Source: Verrucomicrobiaceae bacterium (lineage in GTDB: Bacteria; Verrucomicrobiota; Verrucomicrobiia; Verrucomicrobiales; Verrucomicrobiaceae). Taken from it: a stretch of 33,398 nucleotides of DNA. A program made the position numbers and the translations under genes. This document shows positions 15,988 to 23,910 of the stretch, piece by piece. The notes under the pieces are model-generated. The model saw only the letters and a program-made list of their open reading frames with translations. It did not search any database and was not told the origin of the DNA. The DNA lies in the NCBI GenBank assembly GCA_016795375.1, contig JAEUHJ010000157.1, positions 1-33,398 on the forward strand, read 5' to 3'. Numbering within the stretch: position 1 is the first letter of the stretch; the number at the start of each line of letters is the position of its first letter.

Positions 15988-18900
15988 CTATGGCTGCGCG
16001 ATCAACTCCACGCCGCAAAGGACCGGCGGTGCTTTCGAGCCTGCGGCCGCCTTCAGCGTGATCCGCAGGCCGGCACCGATGGACACGCCGGTGAATTCAC
16101 ATACGAGGATCCCGCCTTCAGCGGCCGGGTCGAAGTTTTTCAGCACGGTTTTCCCCTGGAGCATGACATCAAACACACGCCGGCCGGCGGGCAGGGACTC
16201 CGGTTCGCTGAAATGCAGGCGGACAGTGTGGGGGAGGGGAGGGTAGTCCACCTTCAGCAGCGGCTCCGGCGTGGGCACAGGCGCGGCCGCCTTGGGCTTT
16301 GCACCGCCCTTTTTGGCTGCGCCAGGCCTGTCATCATCGTCGTCATCGGACTTCTTGACGGGTTTGACGAGCAGCGGGCGGCACAGTGAGGGCGTGATGA
16401 TCATTTCGCATTCGCCGATCAATCCGGAGGCGGCGATCCAGGGCTGGCTTTCTCCCGCGTCGGTGATTTGTGAGCTGTGACGGCGGAACCATTTCATGTT
16501 TGGGCCGATGCCCTCGACCCCGAGCCGCGGCGCGTTGCCGTCGCCGACATGGGGATGCTCGAGCCAGAGGGTGCCGTCGGCTGCGCGGCGGTTGCCAGGG
16601 GCTCCGAAGTTGATGCCGACGCGCAGGATGCGGTCGCCCTGCCTGGAGTCGAGCCCGAACTGGCTGTAGCTCCACATCTCCATGTCGGGCATGTGGATGA
16701 GGGCGAGCGAGGTCTGGTTTTGATAGGCGCAGGAGCAGGTGCGGGTGTAGTCGGGCGCGTTGAGCACGCCGTTGGCGACGACGAGGTTGGAGGTACAGCC
16801 GGATTTGAATCCGCCGAGGTTGGAGGTGCCGCTCATGCTGTCGAGGTCGTAGAAGCCCGCCGCGCCGCTGCGGTAGGTGAGCAGGTGCTCGCTGGCGATG
16901 ATGGTGTTGCAGCCATAGGTGCGGTTGAGGCGCCAGGGCTCCATCTGGCCGGTGAGCGGATTCTTCACGAGGTGCGGTTCGCCGGTGAGCAGGTCGAAGG
17001 CGCCGCCGGAGCTGTTGTAGGAGTTCGCGCCGGTGAGGATGGTCTCGTTATGCAGGATGCAGGGGCCGGTGTAGGCGCGCTTGAGATCCTTCCAGCGCAC
17101 GCGGCCGGTGCCGCCCTCGTAGGCGATCATGCCATCACCCACCTCGGAGGAGATGCGGTCGCCCGCCTTGGCTCCGGCTTGCAGCAGGATGTCATGCTTG
17201 GCGGAATATCCAAGCCAGGTGCCGAAGACCTCCTGCGACTGCTCCCATAGCACGCGGCCGGTGCGCGCATCGAAGGCGACGACGCGATAGTCCTGCGGCA
17301 GCTCCTGTCCACGGCGTTTGAGCAGCCCCTCGGCATGTTTGGTGAGCTTGTCGAGGCAGTAGATGCGGCCGTTGCCCGCGACGATGGCGTTGTGCAGAAA
17401 GCTGTGCCGCGCCCTCACCCGCCACAGCCGCTTGCCGGAGTGACGGTCGAACACGGCGAGGCCGCCGCTGGCGGAGTAATCCTCGATGGGGGCGGCGGCG
17501 CGGCTTCTGGCCACGCCGGTCTTCAGGCTGAAGTGCGCGAAGTCATCGCCGCCGAGCAGGAGATCCTCAAAGACTCCGATGAAGGCCCACTGCGCGGGGT
17601 CTTTGGCGTCATCACGCAGCTTGATCGTCTTTTGGAGCCGGCCATTGCGGGCATCGAGCACCTGGCACCCGCCTTTCAGCGCCACATACACACTGTCGGC
17701 GGTGGCGATGAAGTTCGTGCCGCGGCCGTTCGCACCGGGGATGTGCTTTTGATTGTAAGTCGTGCTCAGCGGTGTGTCGGCGTAGGTCTCATTGTAGTAG
17801 ATGCCGAAGGTGCCGAGATCCGCGAAGTCATGCCGCCAGAGCACGCGGCCGGTATAGACATCACGCGCGCTGAGGCTCCTCATGCCCTCGATGTAAAGGC
17901 GGCCGCCAACGACCTGCTCCGGCGGCCCGTGGCCGTGACGCGGGAGCACGTCGAGGTTCGAGCTGCCGCCGAACCACAGCACGCCCAACGGCGCGCGCAC
18001 GCGGCTGTCATCGGACTTCACCGTGTTGCCGATGTCCCCATACTGATGCGTCCAGTCCGCCGACCCCGGCAGCGCGCCTTCGCGGATGATGAGGGAGAGC
18101 CCGCCATGCTTTTCGAGTTTCGCGCCTTCGAGCGCGGTGATGTTCGCGGCCCCGTCGCAGAGCAGGACGCCGCCGTATGGCCGCACGGAGGCATAAGCGG
18201 CGGCGAGCTGCGTCGGCGGCGCGACGACGAGATGCGCGAAATAGGGCGGTGCCTGGAAGGAGGCCGCATCCCCGGCGTGGAAGGTGACGCGCGTGCCGTA
18301 CACGCCGCGCGCATCGTATTCGCGGCGGAGCGCCTCCACCGCCTCGACATCCTCATCCACCACGGTGATCTGCATCTGCGACTGCGCGAGCAGGGCATCC
18401 AGAAGGCCGCGCTCCTTCGCGCCGAAGATCAAGGCATGGCCCGCGTGGTCATCGAGCTTTGCCAGCAGGTCCTGTGCGAGCTTCACGGAGGCCGCCGGGG
18501 CCTGCGCGGGCGGCTGCGCCGTCACTGCGACACGTCCGGGGCCTTTGCCCGCGCCATACACCTGGATGCGGCCGTCCAAAGTCACGGCGATGAGCTTTCC
18601 ACTGGCCGCGAGCAGGCGGCGCACCTCTCCCCGCACAGGCAGCGACCAAGCCACCCGGGGTTTTTCGTCCAAGGAGATGGCGGTGAGGCTGTTTTTGCCG
18701 GCGGCGTAGAGATGGTCGCCCGCCTTGATAAGATCGCCGGAGCCGTCGGCCTTGACCTCCCAGAGCACTTTTTCACTCGTGCCGAGCTCACGCACTTTTT
18801 CGGCGTTGGAGTCGAACAGGCGGCTTCCAGCGATCACCGGCTCGTTCATTTCCGACTTGCCCTGCGTGCCGGTCTTCAGGTCATAGACGCGCACGCCGCG

Positions 18901-19758
18901 TTCGCGAGTATGGACGTGGAAGTAGCTGTCACCTGCGGCGACGAAACTGCCGCCATTCCCCTTTCCGCCGTCATTGAGGTGGAAGTACTTCAAGGCTCCG
19001 GTGGCAAGGTCAAAGCCCGCTGGCACCGAGCGGCCGCCGGGCACGAGCAGGGTGTCTTTCGTGGCCACCAGCGCGCCTTGCGGGGCCACACCGGCAAAGG
19101 AGGGGGCGCTGTGCGGCTGCTTGATGAAGTCCGCGCCCGTGCCGTCGTTCACCCACACGACCGCGCCCGTCTCCGCATCGAGCGAGTGGATAAAGGTGCC
19201 CATGAAGGGCCAGACGCTCGCGGCAAAGAACACCCTGCCGTCACGCACCACCGCGCCGCCGCGCGCGGGCCAGGCGGAGGTGAGGCGGCGGTTTCCCAGC
19301 GCCTTGCGCGCCGAGGGCGCCCCGTTGAAGGACCACAACTTCACACCATCCGCCGCGCGCAGGCAGTAGAGGTGGCCGTCATCGCTGGTGAAATAGATTT
19401 TTCCCTGCCAGCAGGCGGGCGGCAGGCGCACCGGCGCGCCGGTGAAGAAACTCCAGCGCTCCTGTCCCGTCTTCAAATCCAGCGCCATCACCTTGTCGCG
19501 GTCATTGAAGCCGGCAAACATCAAATCACCCAGCACCACCGGCTCGAACACGCGGTCGTAGCTCATCAGGTCATGGTTCAGCGGATCGTCCCAGACCTGC
19601 TCGCGCGGGGATTCCACGCGTTCCCATTCGAGCTGGAGCCTCGCGGGCAGTTTTTCATCCGAGGCCGCCGTGCGTTGTGCATCAAAACGCCACATCGGCC
19701 AGTCAGTGGCGTGGAGGGTGAGGGATAGCAGCGGCAGGAGCCAGGGGGCACATTTCAT
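15988..19758 (-). CDS. Secreted PQQ-type beta-propeller protein with methyltransferase-like insert
   Basis: The 1256-residue protein starts with a signal peptide (MKCAPWLLPLLSLTLHA) and DWPMWRFDAQRTA, a typical start for secreted PQQ-like propellers. Repeats such as VMALDLKTGQERWSF, VFFAASVW and VVAFDARTGRVLWEQ recur on both sides of a central segment. That segment (about 426-560) looks like a Rossmann methyltransferase fold: HALIFGAKERGLLDALL, ITVVDEDVEAVEAL, VTFHAGDA. Near the C-terminus a poly-Asp run (about 1136) leads into a Lys/Ala/Pro linker and a final beta-sandwich. Propellers of this kind are BamB- or dehydrogenase-like; no catalytic role is assignable. It is convergent with PSD1 (38 bases) and 106 bases downstream of the sulfatase, in the same direction. 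Confidence 0.88.
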   Translation of the reverse strand: MKCAPWLLPLLSLTLHATDWPMWRFDAQRTAASDEKLPARLQLEWERVESPREQVWDDPLNHDLMSYDRVFEPVVLGDLMFAGFNDRDKVMALDLKTGQERWSFFTGAPVRLPPACWQGKIYFTSDDGHLYCLRAADGVKLWSFNGAPSARKALGNRRLTSAWPARGGAVVRDGRVFFAASVWPFMGTFIHSLDAETGAVVWVNDGTGADFIKQPHSAPSFAGVAPQGALVATKDTLLVPGGRSVPAGFDLATGALKYFHLNDGGKGNGGSFVAAGDSYFHVHTRERGVRVYDLKTGTQGKSEMNEPVIAGSRLFDSNAEKVRELGTSEKVLWEVKADGSGDLIKAGDHLYAAGKNSLTAISLDEKPRVAWSLPVRGEVRRLLAASGKLIAVTLDGRIQVYGAGKGPGRVAVTAQPPAQAPAASVKLAQDLLAKLDDHAGHALIFGAKERGLLDALLAQSQMQITVVDEDVEAVEALRREYDARGVYGTRVTFHAGDAASFQAPPYFAHLVVAPPTQLAAAYASVRPYGGVLLCDGAANITALEGAKLEKHGGLSLIIREGALPGSADWTHQYGDIGNTVKSDDSRVRAPLGVLWFGGSSNLDVLPRHGHGPPEQVVGGRLYIEGMRSLSARDVYTGRVLWRHDFADLGTFGIYYNETYADTPLSTTYNQKHIPGANGRGTNFIATADSVYVALKGGCQVLDARNGRLQKTIKLRDDAKDPAQWAFIGVFEDLLLGGDDFAHFSLKTGVARSRAAAPIEDYSASGGLAVFDRHSGKRLWRVRARHSFLHNAIVAGNGRIYCLDKLTKHAEGLLKRRGQELPQDYRVVAFDARTGRVLWEQSQEVFGTWLGYSAKHDILLQAGAKAGDRISSEVGDGMIAYEGGTGRVRWKDLKRAYTGPCILHNETILTGANSYNSSGGAFDLLTGEPHLVKNPLTGQMEPWRLNRTYGCNTIIASEHLLTYRSGAAGFYDLDSMSGTSNLGGFKSGCTSNLVVANGVLNAPDYTRTCSCAYQNQTSLALIHMPDMEMWSYSQFGLDSRQGDRILRVGINFGAPGNRRAADGTLWLEHPHVGDGNAPRLGVEGIGPNMKWFRRHSSQITDAGESQPWIAASGLIGECEMIITPSLCRPLLVKPVKKSDDDDDDRPGAAKKGGAKPKAAAPVPTPEPLLKVDYPPLPHTVRLHFSEPESLPAGRRVFDVMLQGKTVLKNFDPAAEGGILVCEFTGVSIGAGLRITLKAAAGSKAPPVLCGVELIAQP

Positions 19759-19864
19759 GGGGCGAAGATCAACGGGGGCGGAGGGGCGATATTGCCCGCC
19801 CGCGGTTGTTTACATGCCATGCGCCTGCGCCGCCTTGTTTTCTTCCGCATCATGCCCCGCCGTG

Positions 19865-21148
19865 TCACGGTTTCCACCATGCGTCCAGTTTCGCAGCCAA
19901 TGCCTGCACCTTGTCCGCACTCTCTGCCGCCAGGTTCTTCTCCTCCGTCGGATCGGCCTTCAGATCGTAGAGTTCGACGACATCATCCGGCTGGTTCGTC
20001 CTGTCCGGCACGATGAGCTTGTCGTGACCGTCCACCACCCAGCGCCAGCGCAGGTTGGCGGCAGGATTGTCGAGATCGACAAAGTTGTGCGTGAAGCACT
20101 CGCCGTAGAGCGTCTTGCGGGCGCTGACAGCGGCTTCATCGAGCAAGTTGTTGCCCGGCATGGCCTTCGTCGGCTCCAGTCCCGCCGCCTTGAGCAGCGT
20201 CGGCGCCAGATCGATCGACTGCGCCAGCTCGTCCGTCATCCTCGGCCGCACCTTGCCGGGCCAGCGGATCATGATCGGTGCGCGCAAACCACCGTCATAC
20301 TGGCTTTGTTTCGATTTGGCGTCGAAGCGCCCGGTCTGCGGGTTGGTGATCCAGCCGTTGTCGCTGATGTAAACGAAGATCGTGTTCTCCTTGAGGCCCT
20401 GGTTGTCGATGTGCTTCACCAGTTCGCCGCAGGTCTCGTCGAACCACTCCACCATCGCCCAATACTTCGCCACGTGCTCGCTGGGTGTCTTGTCCTTGTA
20501 TTTGTCGAGCAGGCGCTGCGGCGGCGTGTGCGGATCGTGCGGCATCATCGGCGCATACCACACGAAGAACGGCTTCTGCTGCTTCTTGGCGTCGGCGATG
20601 AAATCATAAACGGGCTGTATCGTCTTGCGGCCGATGTCCAGCCCCGCGTCGCCATGCCGGCCGCCGTGCGTCATACCGTGGGTGAAACCGCCGCGCGAGA
20701 AATGTTTCTGCCACCATTTGCCGGTTTGCAGGCTCAGGTAGCCTTTCTGCTTCAGCATCGTCGGCAGCGTGCCCGCTTCTTCGAGATGCTTGCTCATCAC
20801 TTCGCGGCCTGCTTCGAACTCCTTGCTGTTTTGAAAGCCTTTCTTTGCCATGCCAGTCGGAATCGGTGGATCGTTGCTCGTCACCTTGTGCTGATGTGGA
20901 TACAGCCCGGTGATGATCGTCGCCAGGCTCGGGCAGCACAGGCTGCTGGTCACATAGCCACGACGAAACGTCAGGCTTTCACTCGCCAGCCGGTCCAGAT
21001 TCGGCGTCTGGATGATCTGGTGGCCCATGAAGCCGTAATCACTCCACAGATGATCGTCCGAGATGATCATCACAATGTTCGGCGGCGCATCCGCGGCGGA
21101 AACGAGCAACGGCAGGGCCAGCAGGGAGAGAAAAAGTCGGCGGATCAT
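19865..21148 (-). CDS. Secreted sulfatase (alkaline-phosphatase superfamily) with atypical active-site motif
   Basis: The 427-residue protein has a signal peptide (MIRRLFLSLLALPLLVSA), NIVMIISDDHLW with the metal-binding Asp pair (31, 32), LQTGKWW, PHDPHTPP and YISDNGW. These are type I sulfatase motifs. At the formylglycine site the sequence is SSLCCPSLATIITGLYPH: Cys71-x-Pro73-x, but Leu75 stands where CxPxR has Arg. The codon is CTG, one change from CGG. It may be a variant subfamily, a sulfatase with altered maturation, or a non-sulfatase hydrolase. The start MIRRLF was chosen because it gives a clean signal peptide; upstream in-frame residues are not conserved-looking. It is divergent from the small membrane protein gene at 21218. 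Confidence 0.9.
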   Translation of the reverse strand: MIRRLFLSLLALPLLVSAADAPPNIVMIISDDHLWSDYGFMGHQIIQTPNLDRLASESLTFRRGYVTSSLCCPSLATIITGLYPHQHKVTSNDPPIPTGMAKKGFQNSKEFEAGREVMSKHLEEAGTLPTMLKQKGYLSLQTGKWWQKHFSRGGFTHGMTHGGRHGDAGLDIGRKTIQPVYDFIADAKKQQKPFFVWYAPMMPHDPHTPPQRLLDKYKDKTPSEHVAKYWAMVEWFDETCGELVKHIDNQGLKENTIFVYISDNGWITNPQTGRFDAKSKQSQYDGGLRAPIMIRWPGKVRPRMTDELAQSIDLAPTLLKAAGLEPTKAMPGNNLLDEAAVSARKTLYGECFTHNFVDLDNPAANLRWRWVVDGHDKLIVPDRTNQPDDVVELYDLKADPTEEKNLAAESADKVQALAAKLDAWWKP

Positions 21149-21178
21149 GAGGCGCAGGAGAACGACAGCGTGAGAAAG

Positions 21179-21217
21179 CATCTTGCCAGCGGCTTTTGGG
21201 AACGATTGAATCGGCGC
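21179..21217 (+). promoter_or_regulatory. Leader of first small membrane protein gene, duplicated at 21493-21530
   Basis: The segment contains TCTTGCCAG and, further on, ACGATTGAATC (21202-21212) just before the ATG. The second gene's leader has TCTTGCAG and the same ACGATTGAATC (21514-21524) just before its ATG. The duplication therefore covered the 5' leader as well as the coding sequence. Whether the shared 11-mer is a regulatory element or ancestral sequence is unknown. The 69-base gap to the divergent sulfatase start must hold both promoters. Confidence 0.5.
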
Positions 21218-21484
21218 ATGGATGAAAAACACAGCCCGCAACTGTCTGCGAAGGGTGGATGGTGGTTCCTCTGGATTCTCGCCGCCGTGCCGATGCCGGG
21301 AGTCGCGCCATTCTGCCGCGCGGAGACGGCCCTGGCGCTCTGCGTGGGCGGGCTTGTGCTGCATTTCATCGCCAGCATGAAACTCGACCGGACGGCCTTC
21401 TGGCAGTCGGCGCTGATCTTCTGGGGCGGCTGGGTGTTGATGGCGGTGTCCTTCTTCGCGGGCTGTGTTTACGCGCCGGTGTGA
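21218..21484 (+). CDS. Small three-helix membrane protein (tandem copy 1)
   Basis: The 88-residue protein has a short polar N-terminus, then WWFLWILAAVPMPGVAPF, a second hydrophobic segment ending VLHFIASMKLDR, and a third LIFWGGWVLMAVSFFAGC. These give three predicted membrane helices. It is a clear paralogue of the next gene (shared WWF.WI...PG, LH..S.KL, LIF.GGW.LM..S.F.GC). The start ATG follows the ACGATTGAATC leader and is supported by the matching start of the paralogue (M-D/N-E). No family recognised. It is the first gene of the radical SAM operon and is divergent from the sulfatase. Confidence 0.72.
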   Translation: MDEKHSPQLSAKGGWWFLWILAAVPMPGVAPFCRAETALALCVGGLVLHFIASMKLDRTAFWQSALIFWGGWVLMAVSFFAGCVYAPV

Positions 21485-21530
21485 AGGAAAGCGTCTTGCA
21501 GGACTCGCAGTTCACGATTGAATCACGCTC

Positions 21531-21827
21531 ATGAATGAAAACAGCGCCCAAATGACGGAGGGAAGGGGACTTTGGTGGTTTGTGTGGATCATGACCACCG
21601 TGATCGTCCCTGGCTGCACGTTTGGCCTGCTGGCCATGCAAAATGCCGTCGCAGAGGCGGTCTGGGGTTTGGCGGGTCTGGTGGTTCTCATCCTGCACAT
21701 CGTCTCCAGCGTCAAGCTGGGCAAAGGCGGCTCCGGCTGGCTGACCGCCGGGCTCATCTTCGGCGGTTGGGCGCTCATGCTGGCCTCGTTGTTCGTCGGT
21801 TGTCTCGTGCTGGTCAGCAATTCTTGA
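21531..21827 (+). CDS. Small three-helix membrane protein (tandem copy 2)
   Basis: The 98-residue paralogue of the preceding gene carries the three hydrophobic segments WWFVWIMTTVIVPG, AVWGLAGLVVLILHIVSSVKL and AGLIFGGWALMLASLFVGCLVLV. A Gly-Lys-Gly-Gly turn sits between the second and third. Its TGA overlaps the ATG of the radical SAM gene by one base (TGATG), so the two are translationally coupled. It could be an accessory membrane component of that enzyme's pathway. Function unknown. Confidence 0.78.
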   Translation: MNENSAQMTEGRGLWWFVWIMTTVIVPGCTFGLLAMQNAVAEAVWGLAGLVVLILHIVSSVKLGKGGSGWLTAGLIFGGWALMLASLFVGCLVLVSNS

Positions 21828-23170
21828 TGAACACGACGGTTCTCAAACGCACGACCTCCCGCTGCCCGCAGTGCCATGCGCCATGCCCGGCCACGGTGGA
21901 GCAGGTGGATGGGAAGGTGTTCATGAAGCGCCGCTGCATCACGCATGGGGAGTTCAGCGCCTGCATCGCCAGTGATGCGCGGTTCTACTGGCTGGCGCAG
22001 GGCAGGGAGGAGAACCGCTGCTGCTCAGGTGGCGCGTGCTGCGATGCGACCGGCAAAAATGCGGGAACTCTGGGCCGCAATGCGGAAGGACGCGGCGTGA
22101 ATCCCATCGAGACGCTGTCCACCTGCCTCGCGCTCATCGAGATTGTACACTCGTGCAATCTCGCCTGCCCGACGTGTTACGCGGACTCACCCGTCGGCAT
22201 TGGCTCGAAGCTTGATGCGGTGTCGATGGCCGAGATTCAGGCGCGAGTCGAAGGCGTGATCGCACGCAAGGGCAAGATCGAGATCCTCCAGCTTTCCGGT
22301 GGCGAGCCAACGCTGCATCCGCAACTGGCTGAAATCTGTCGTTGGGCGAAGCAGCACGAGAAAATCGACTTCCTGCTGCTCAACACGAACGGTGTGCGAC
22401 TCGCCAAGGAACCCGCGCTTTGCCAGGAACTCGGCGAAATCTTCCGCAGCGGCGGTTTGCAGGTCTATTTGCAATTCGATGGATTGCAGGAAGCCGGGCA
22501 CAAGGCGCTGCGCGGCGCCGATTTGCGCGAAGTGAAGCGTCAGGCGCTCGCCAACCTCGCCGCAGTGAACATTCCGGTCACGCTGGCGATGACGGTGACG
22601 CACGACAACCTGCCGCACCTCTGGCAGACGATTCGTTTCGGCCTCGATGACGCCAACATCCACGGCATCACTTTCCAGCCGGAGTTTCTGAGCGGACGCA
22701 ATCAAACGCCCGATGCGAAGCAGCGGCTCAACACCGCCGACATCCTGCTCGCCGCCGTGGAGCAGTCGCAAGGAGGGCTGCGCTTCGAAGATTTCACGCC
22801 CTTGCCCTGCGGCGATCCAAACTGCGCCACCATCGGCTACATCATCCGTCGTGGCGATCAGGTGTGGCATGTCAGCGACTTCCTCGACTTCACAAAGTTG
22901 CAGGGCTTCCTGCATGACAAGATTCATTACACGCTCGAAGACCTCGCCAAATGCGGCTGCGAGAACGAACCGCTCGGCGAACTGCTCAAGACGTTGGAAA
23001 AAAAACGCAGCATGGCCTTCCGCCTCATGGTGAAGCCGTTCATGGACGCGTGGACATGGGACGAGGACCGCATCGACCGCTGCTGCACGCATGTGATCCG
23101 CCCGGATGGCAAACTCGACTCCTTCTGCCGCTACTACTCCGGCTTTCCCGACACCAAGGCGGCTTTGTGA
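21827..23170 (+). CDS. Radical SAM enzyme of the MJ0619/tetraether synthase (Tes) family
   Basis: The 447-residue protein has the radical SAM cluster motif CNLACPTC (Cys110, 114, 117) and LSGGEPTLHP (about 157-166). Family-specific parts are an N-terminal Cys site CPQC...C...CITHGEF (13, 16, 20, 37), PLPCGDPNC (328, 333), and a C-terminal CCTHVIRPDGKLDSFC (419-434). This layout matches the MJ0619/Tes family, whose archaeal members join two archaeol tails into GDGT lipids using several Fe-S clusters and a rubredoxin-like iron. Bacterial homologues have unproven substrates. The CCSGGACC stretch (65-72) may bind another cluster. The start ATG overlaps the upstream stop; the stop overlaps the GTG of the Lgt-like gene. 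I infer C-C bond formation or modification on a lipid chain. Confidence 0.88.
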   Translation: MNTTVLKRTTSRCPQCHAPCPATVEQVDGKVFMKRRCITHGEFSACIASDARFYWLAQGREENRCCSGGACCDATGKNAGTLGRNAEGRGVNPIETLSTCLALIEIVHSCNLACPTCYADSPVGIGSKLDAVSMAEIQARVEGVIARKGKIEILQLSGGEPTLHPQLAEICRWAKQHEKIDFLLLNTNGVRLAKEPALCQELGEIFRSGGLQVYLQFDGLQEAGHKALRGADLREVKRQALANLAAVNIPVTLAMTVTHDNLPHLWQTIRFGLDDANIHGITFQPEFLSGRNQTPDAKQRLNTADILLAAVEQSQGGLRFEDFTPLPCGDPNCATIGYIIRRGDQVWHVSDFLDFTKLQGFLHDKIHYTLEDLAKCGCENEPLGELLKTLEKKRSMAFRLMVKPFMDAWTWDEDRIDRCCTHVIRPDGKLDSFCRYYSGFPDTKAAL

Positions 23171-23907
23171 ATTCGCTCCCACAGCATCAACTCCTTCCCG
23201 GCAGTCCCGCGTATGCCGCGTTCATGGCGGCGGGCATCTTGATCGGTGCGCTGTATTGGTATCGGCGTGCGAAAGGGCAAAGCGATCTGCTGCTCATTTA
23301 TCTCGGGGCGCTCGTGGGTGGGTTTGCGGGGGCGAAGATCGCGTATCTCGTCGCCGAAGGCTGGCTGGAGTGGGAGCGGCCGGACCGCTGGCTGCGCTGG
23401 GCCACGGGGAAGTCGGTGCTGGGCGGTTTGCTCGGCGCGTATGCGGGCGTGGAACTCACGAAGCATCTCACCGGTCACAAAAAATCCACGGGCGATGCCT
23501 TCGCGGTGATCGTGCCCGTGGGCATCCTGCTGGGTCGTGTGGGCTGCTATTTGAACGGCTGCTGCCTCGGCAAACCCGTCGTCGGGGTGTTTGCCGCGCG
23601 GGACATGCACGGCATCGCGCGCTGGCCCGCGCCGTTCGTCGAGGGGGCGTTCCAGGTGGCCGTCCTCGTCGTGATCCTGCTGTTGCAACGACGCGGCGTG
23701 CTGCGGGACCGGTTGTTCTTTCTTTATCTCACTGCCTACGGCCTGTTCCGCTTCGCGCACGAGTTCCTGCGCGACACGCCGAGGATCGTCCTGGGCCTCA
23801 GCGGCTATCAGATTATCGCGCTGGGGATGGCGGCGCTGGGTTTGGTGATGTTGCGTCGGCGGACGAAAAGCATGCTTGCCACTCCTGCGCGGATTGAGCA
23901 CCCTTGA
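23167..23907 (+). CDS. Divergent Lgt-like (prolipoprotein diacylglyceryl transferase family) membrane protein
   Basis: The 246-residue polytopic membrane protein keeps two Lgt signatures: GRVGCYLNGCCLG (Arg124) and YGLFRFAHEFLRD (Arg195, Glu199), matching the essential Arg regions of E. coli Lgt. The HGGLIG-type motif holding His103 in E. coli reads SVLGGLLG here, so that His is replaced by Leu85. It is shorter than Lgt (about 290 residues). Lgt moves diacylglycerol from phosphatidylglycerol to a Cys. This paralogue may transfer or process another lipid, consistent with its radical SAM neighbour. The GTG start overlaps the radical SAM stop by 4 bases (GTGA); an ATG at 23224 is the alternative but would cut the first helix. 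Confidence 0.82.
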   Translation: MNSLPQHQLLPGSPAYAAFMAAGILIGALYWYRRAKGQSDLLLIYLGALVGGFAGAKIAYLVAEGWLEWERPDRWLRWATGKSVLGGLLGAYAGVELTKHLTGHKKSTGDAFAVIVPVGILLGRVGCYLNGCCLGKPVVGVFAARDMHGIARWPAPFVEGAFQVAVLVVILLLQRRGVLRDRLFFLYLTAYGLFRFAHEFLRDTPRIVLGLSGYQIIALGMAALGLVMLRRRTKSMLATPARIEHP

Positions 23908-23910
23908 GCC

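Noticed and set aside
17335..19728. A 797-codon plus-strand open frame opposite the PQQ protein gene
   Set aside because: It is antisense to a gene with clear signal peptide and propeller motifs; composition (Arg, Gly, His, Val rich, no domains) is that of a shadow frame in GC-rich DNA.
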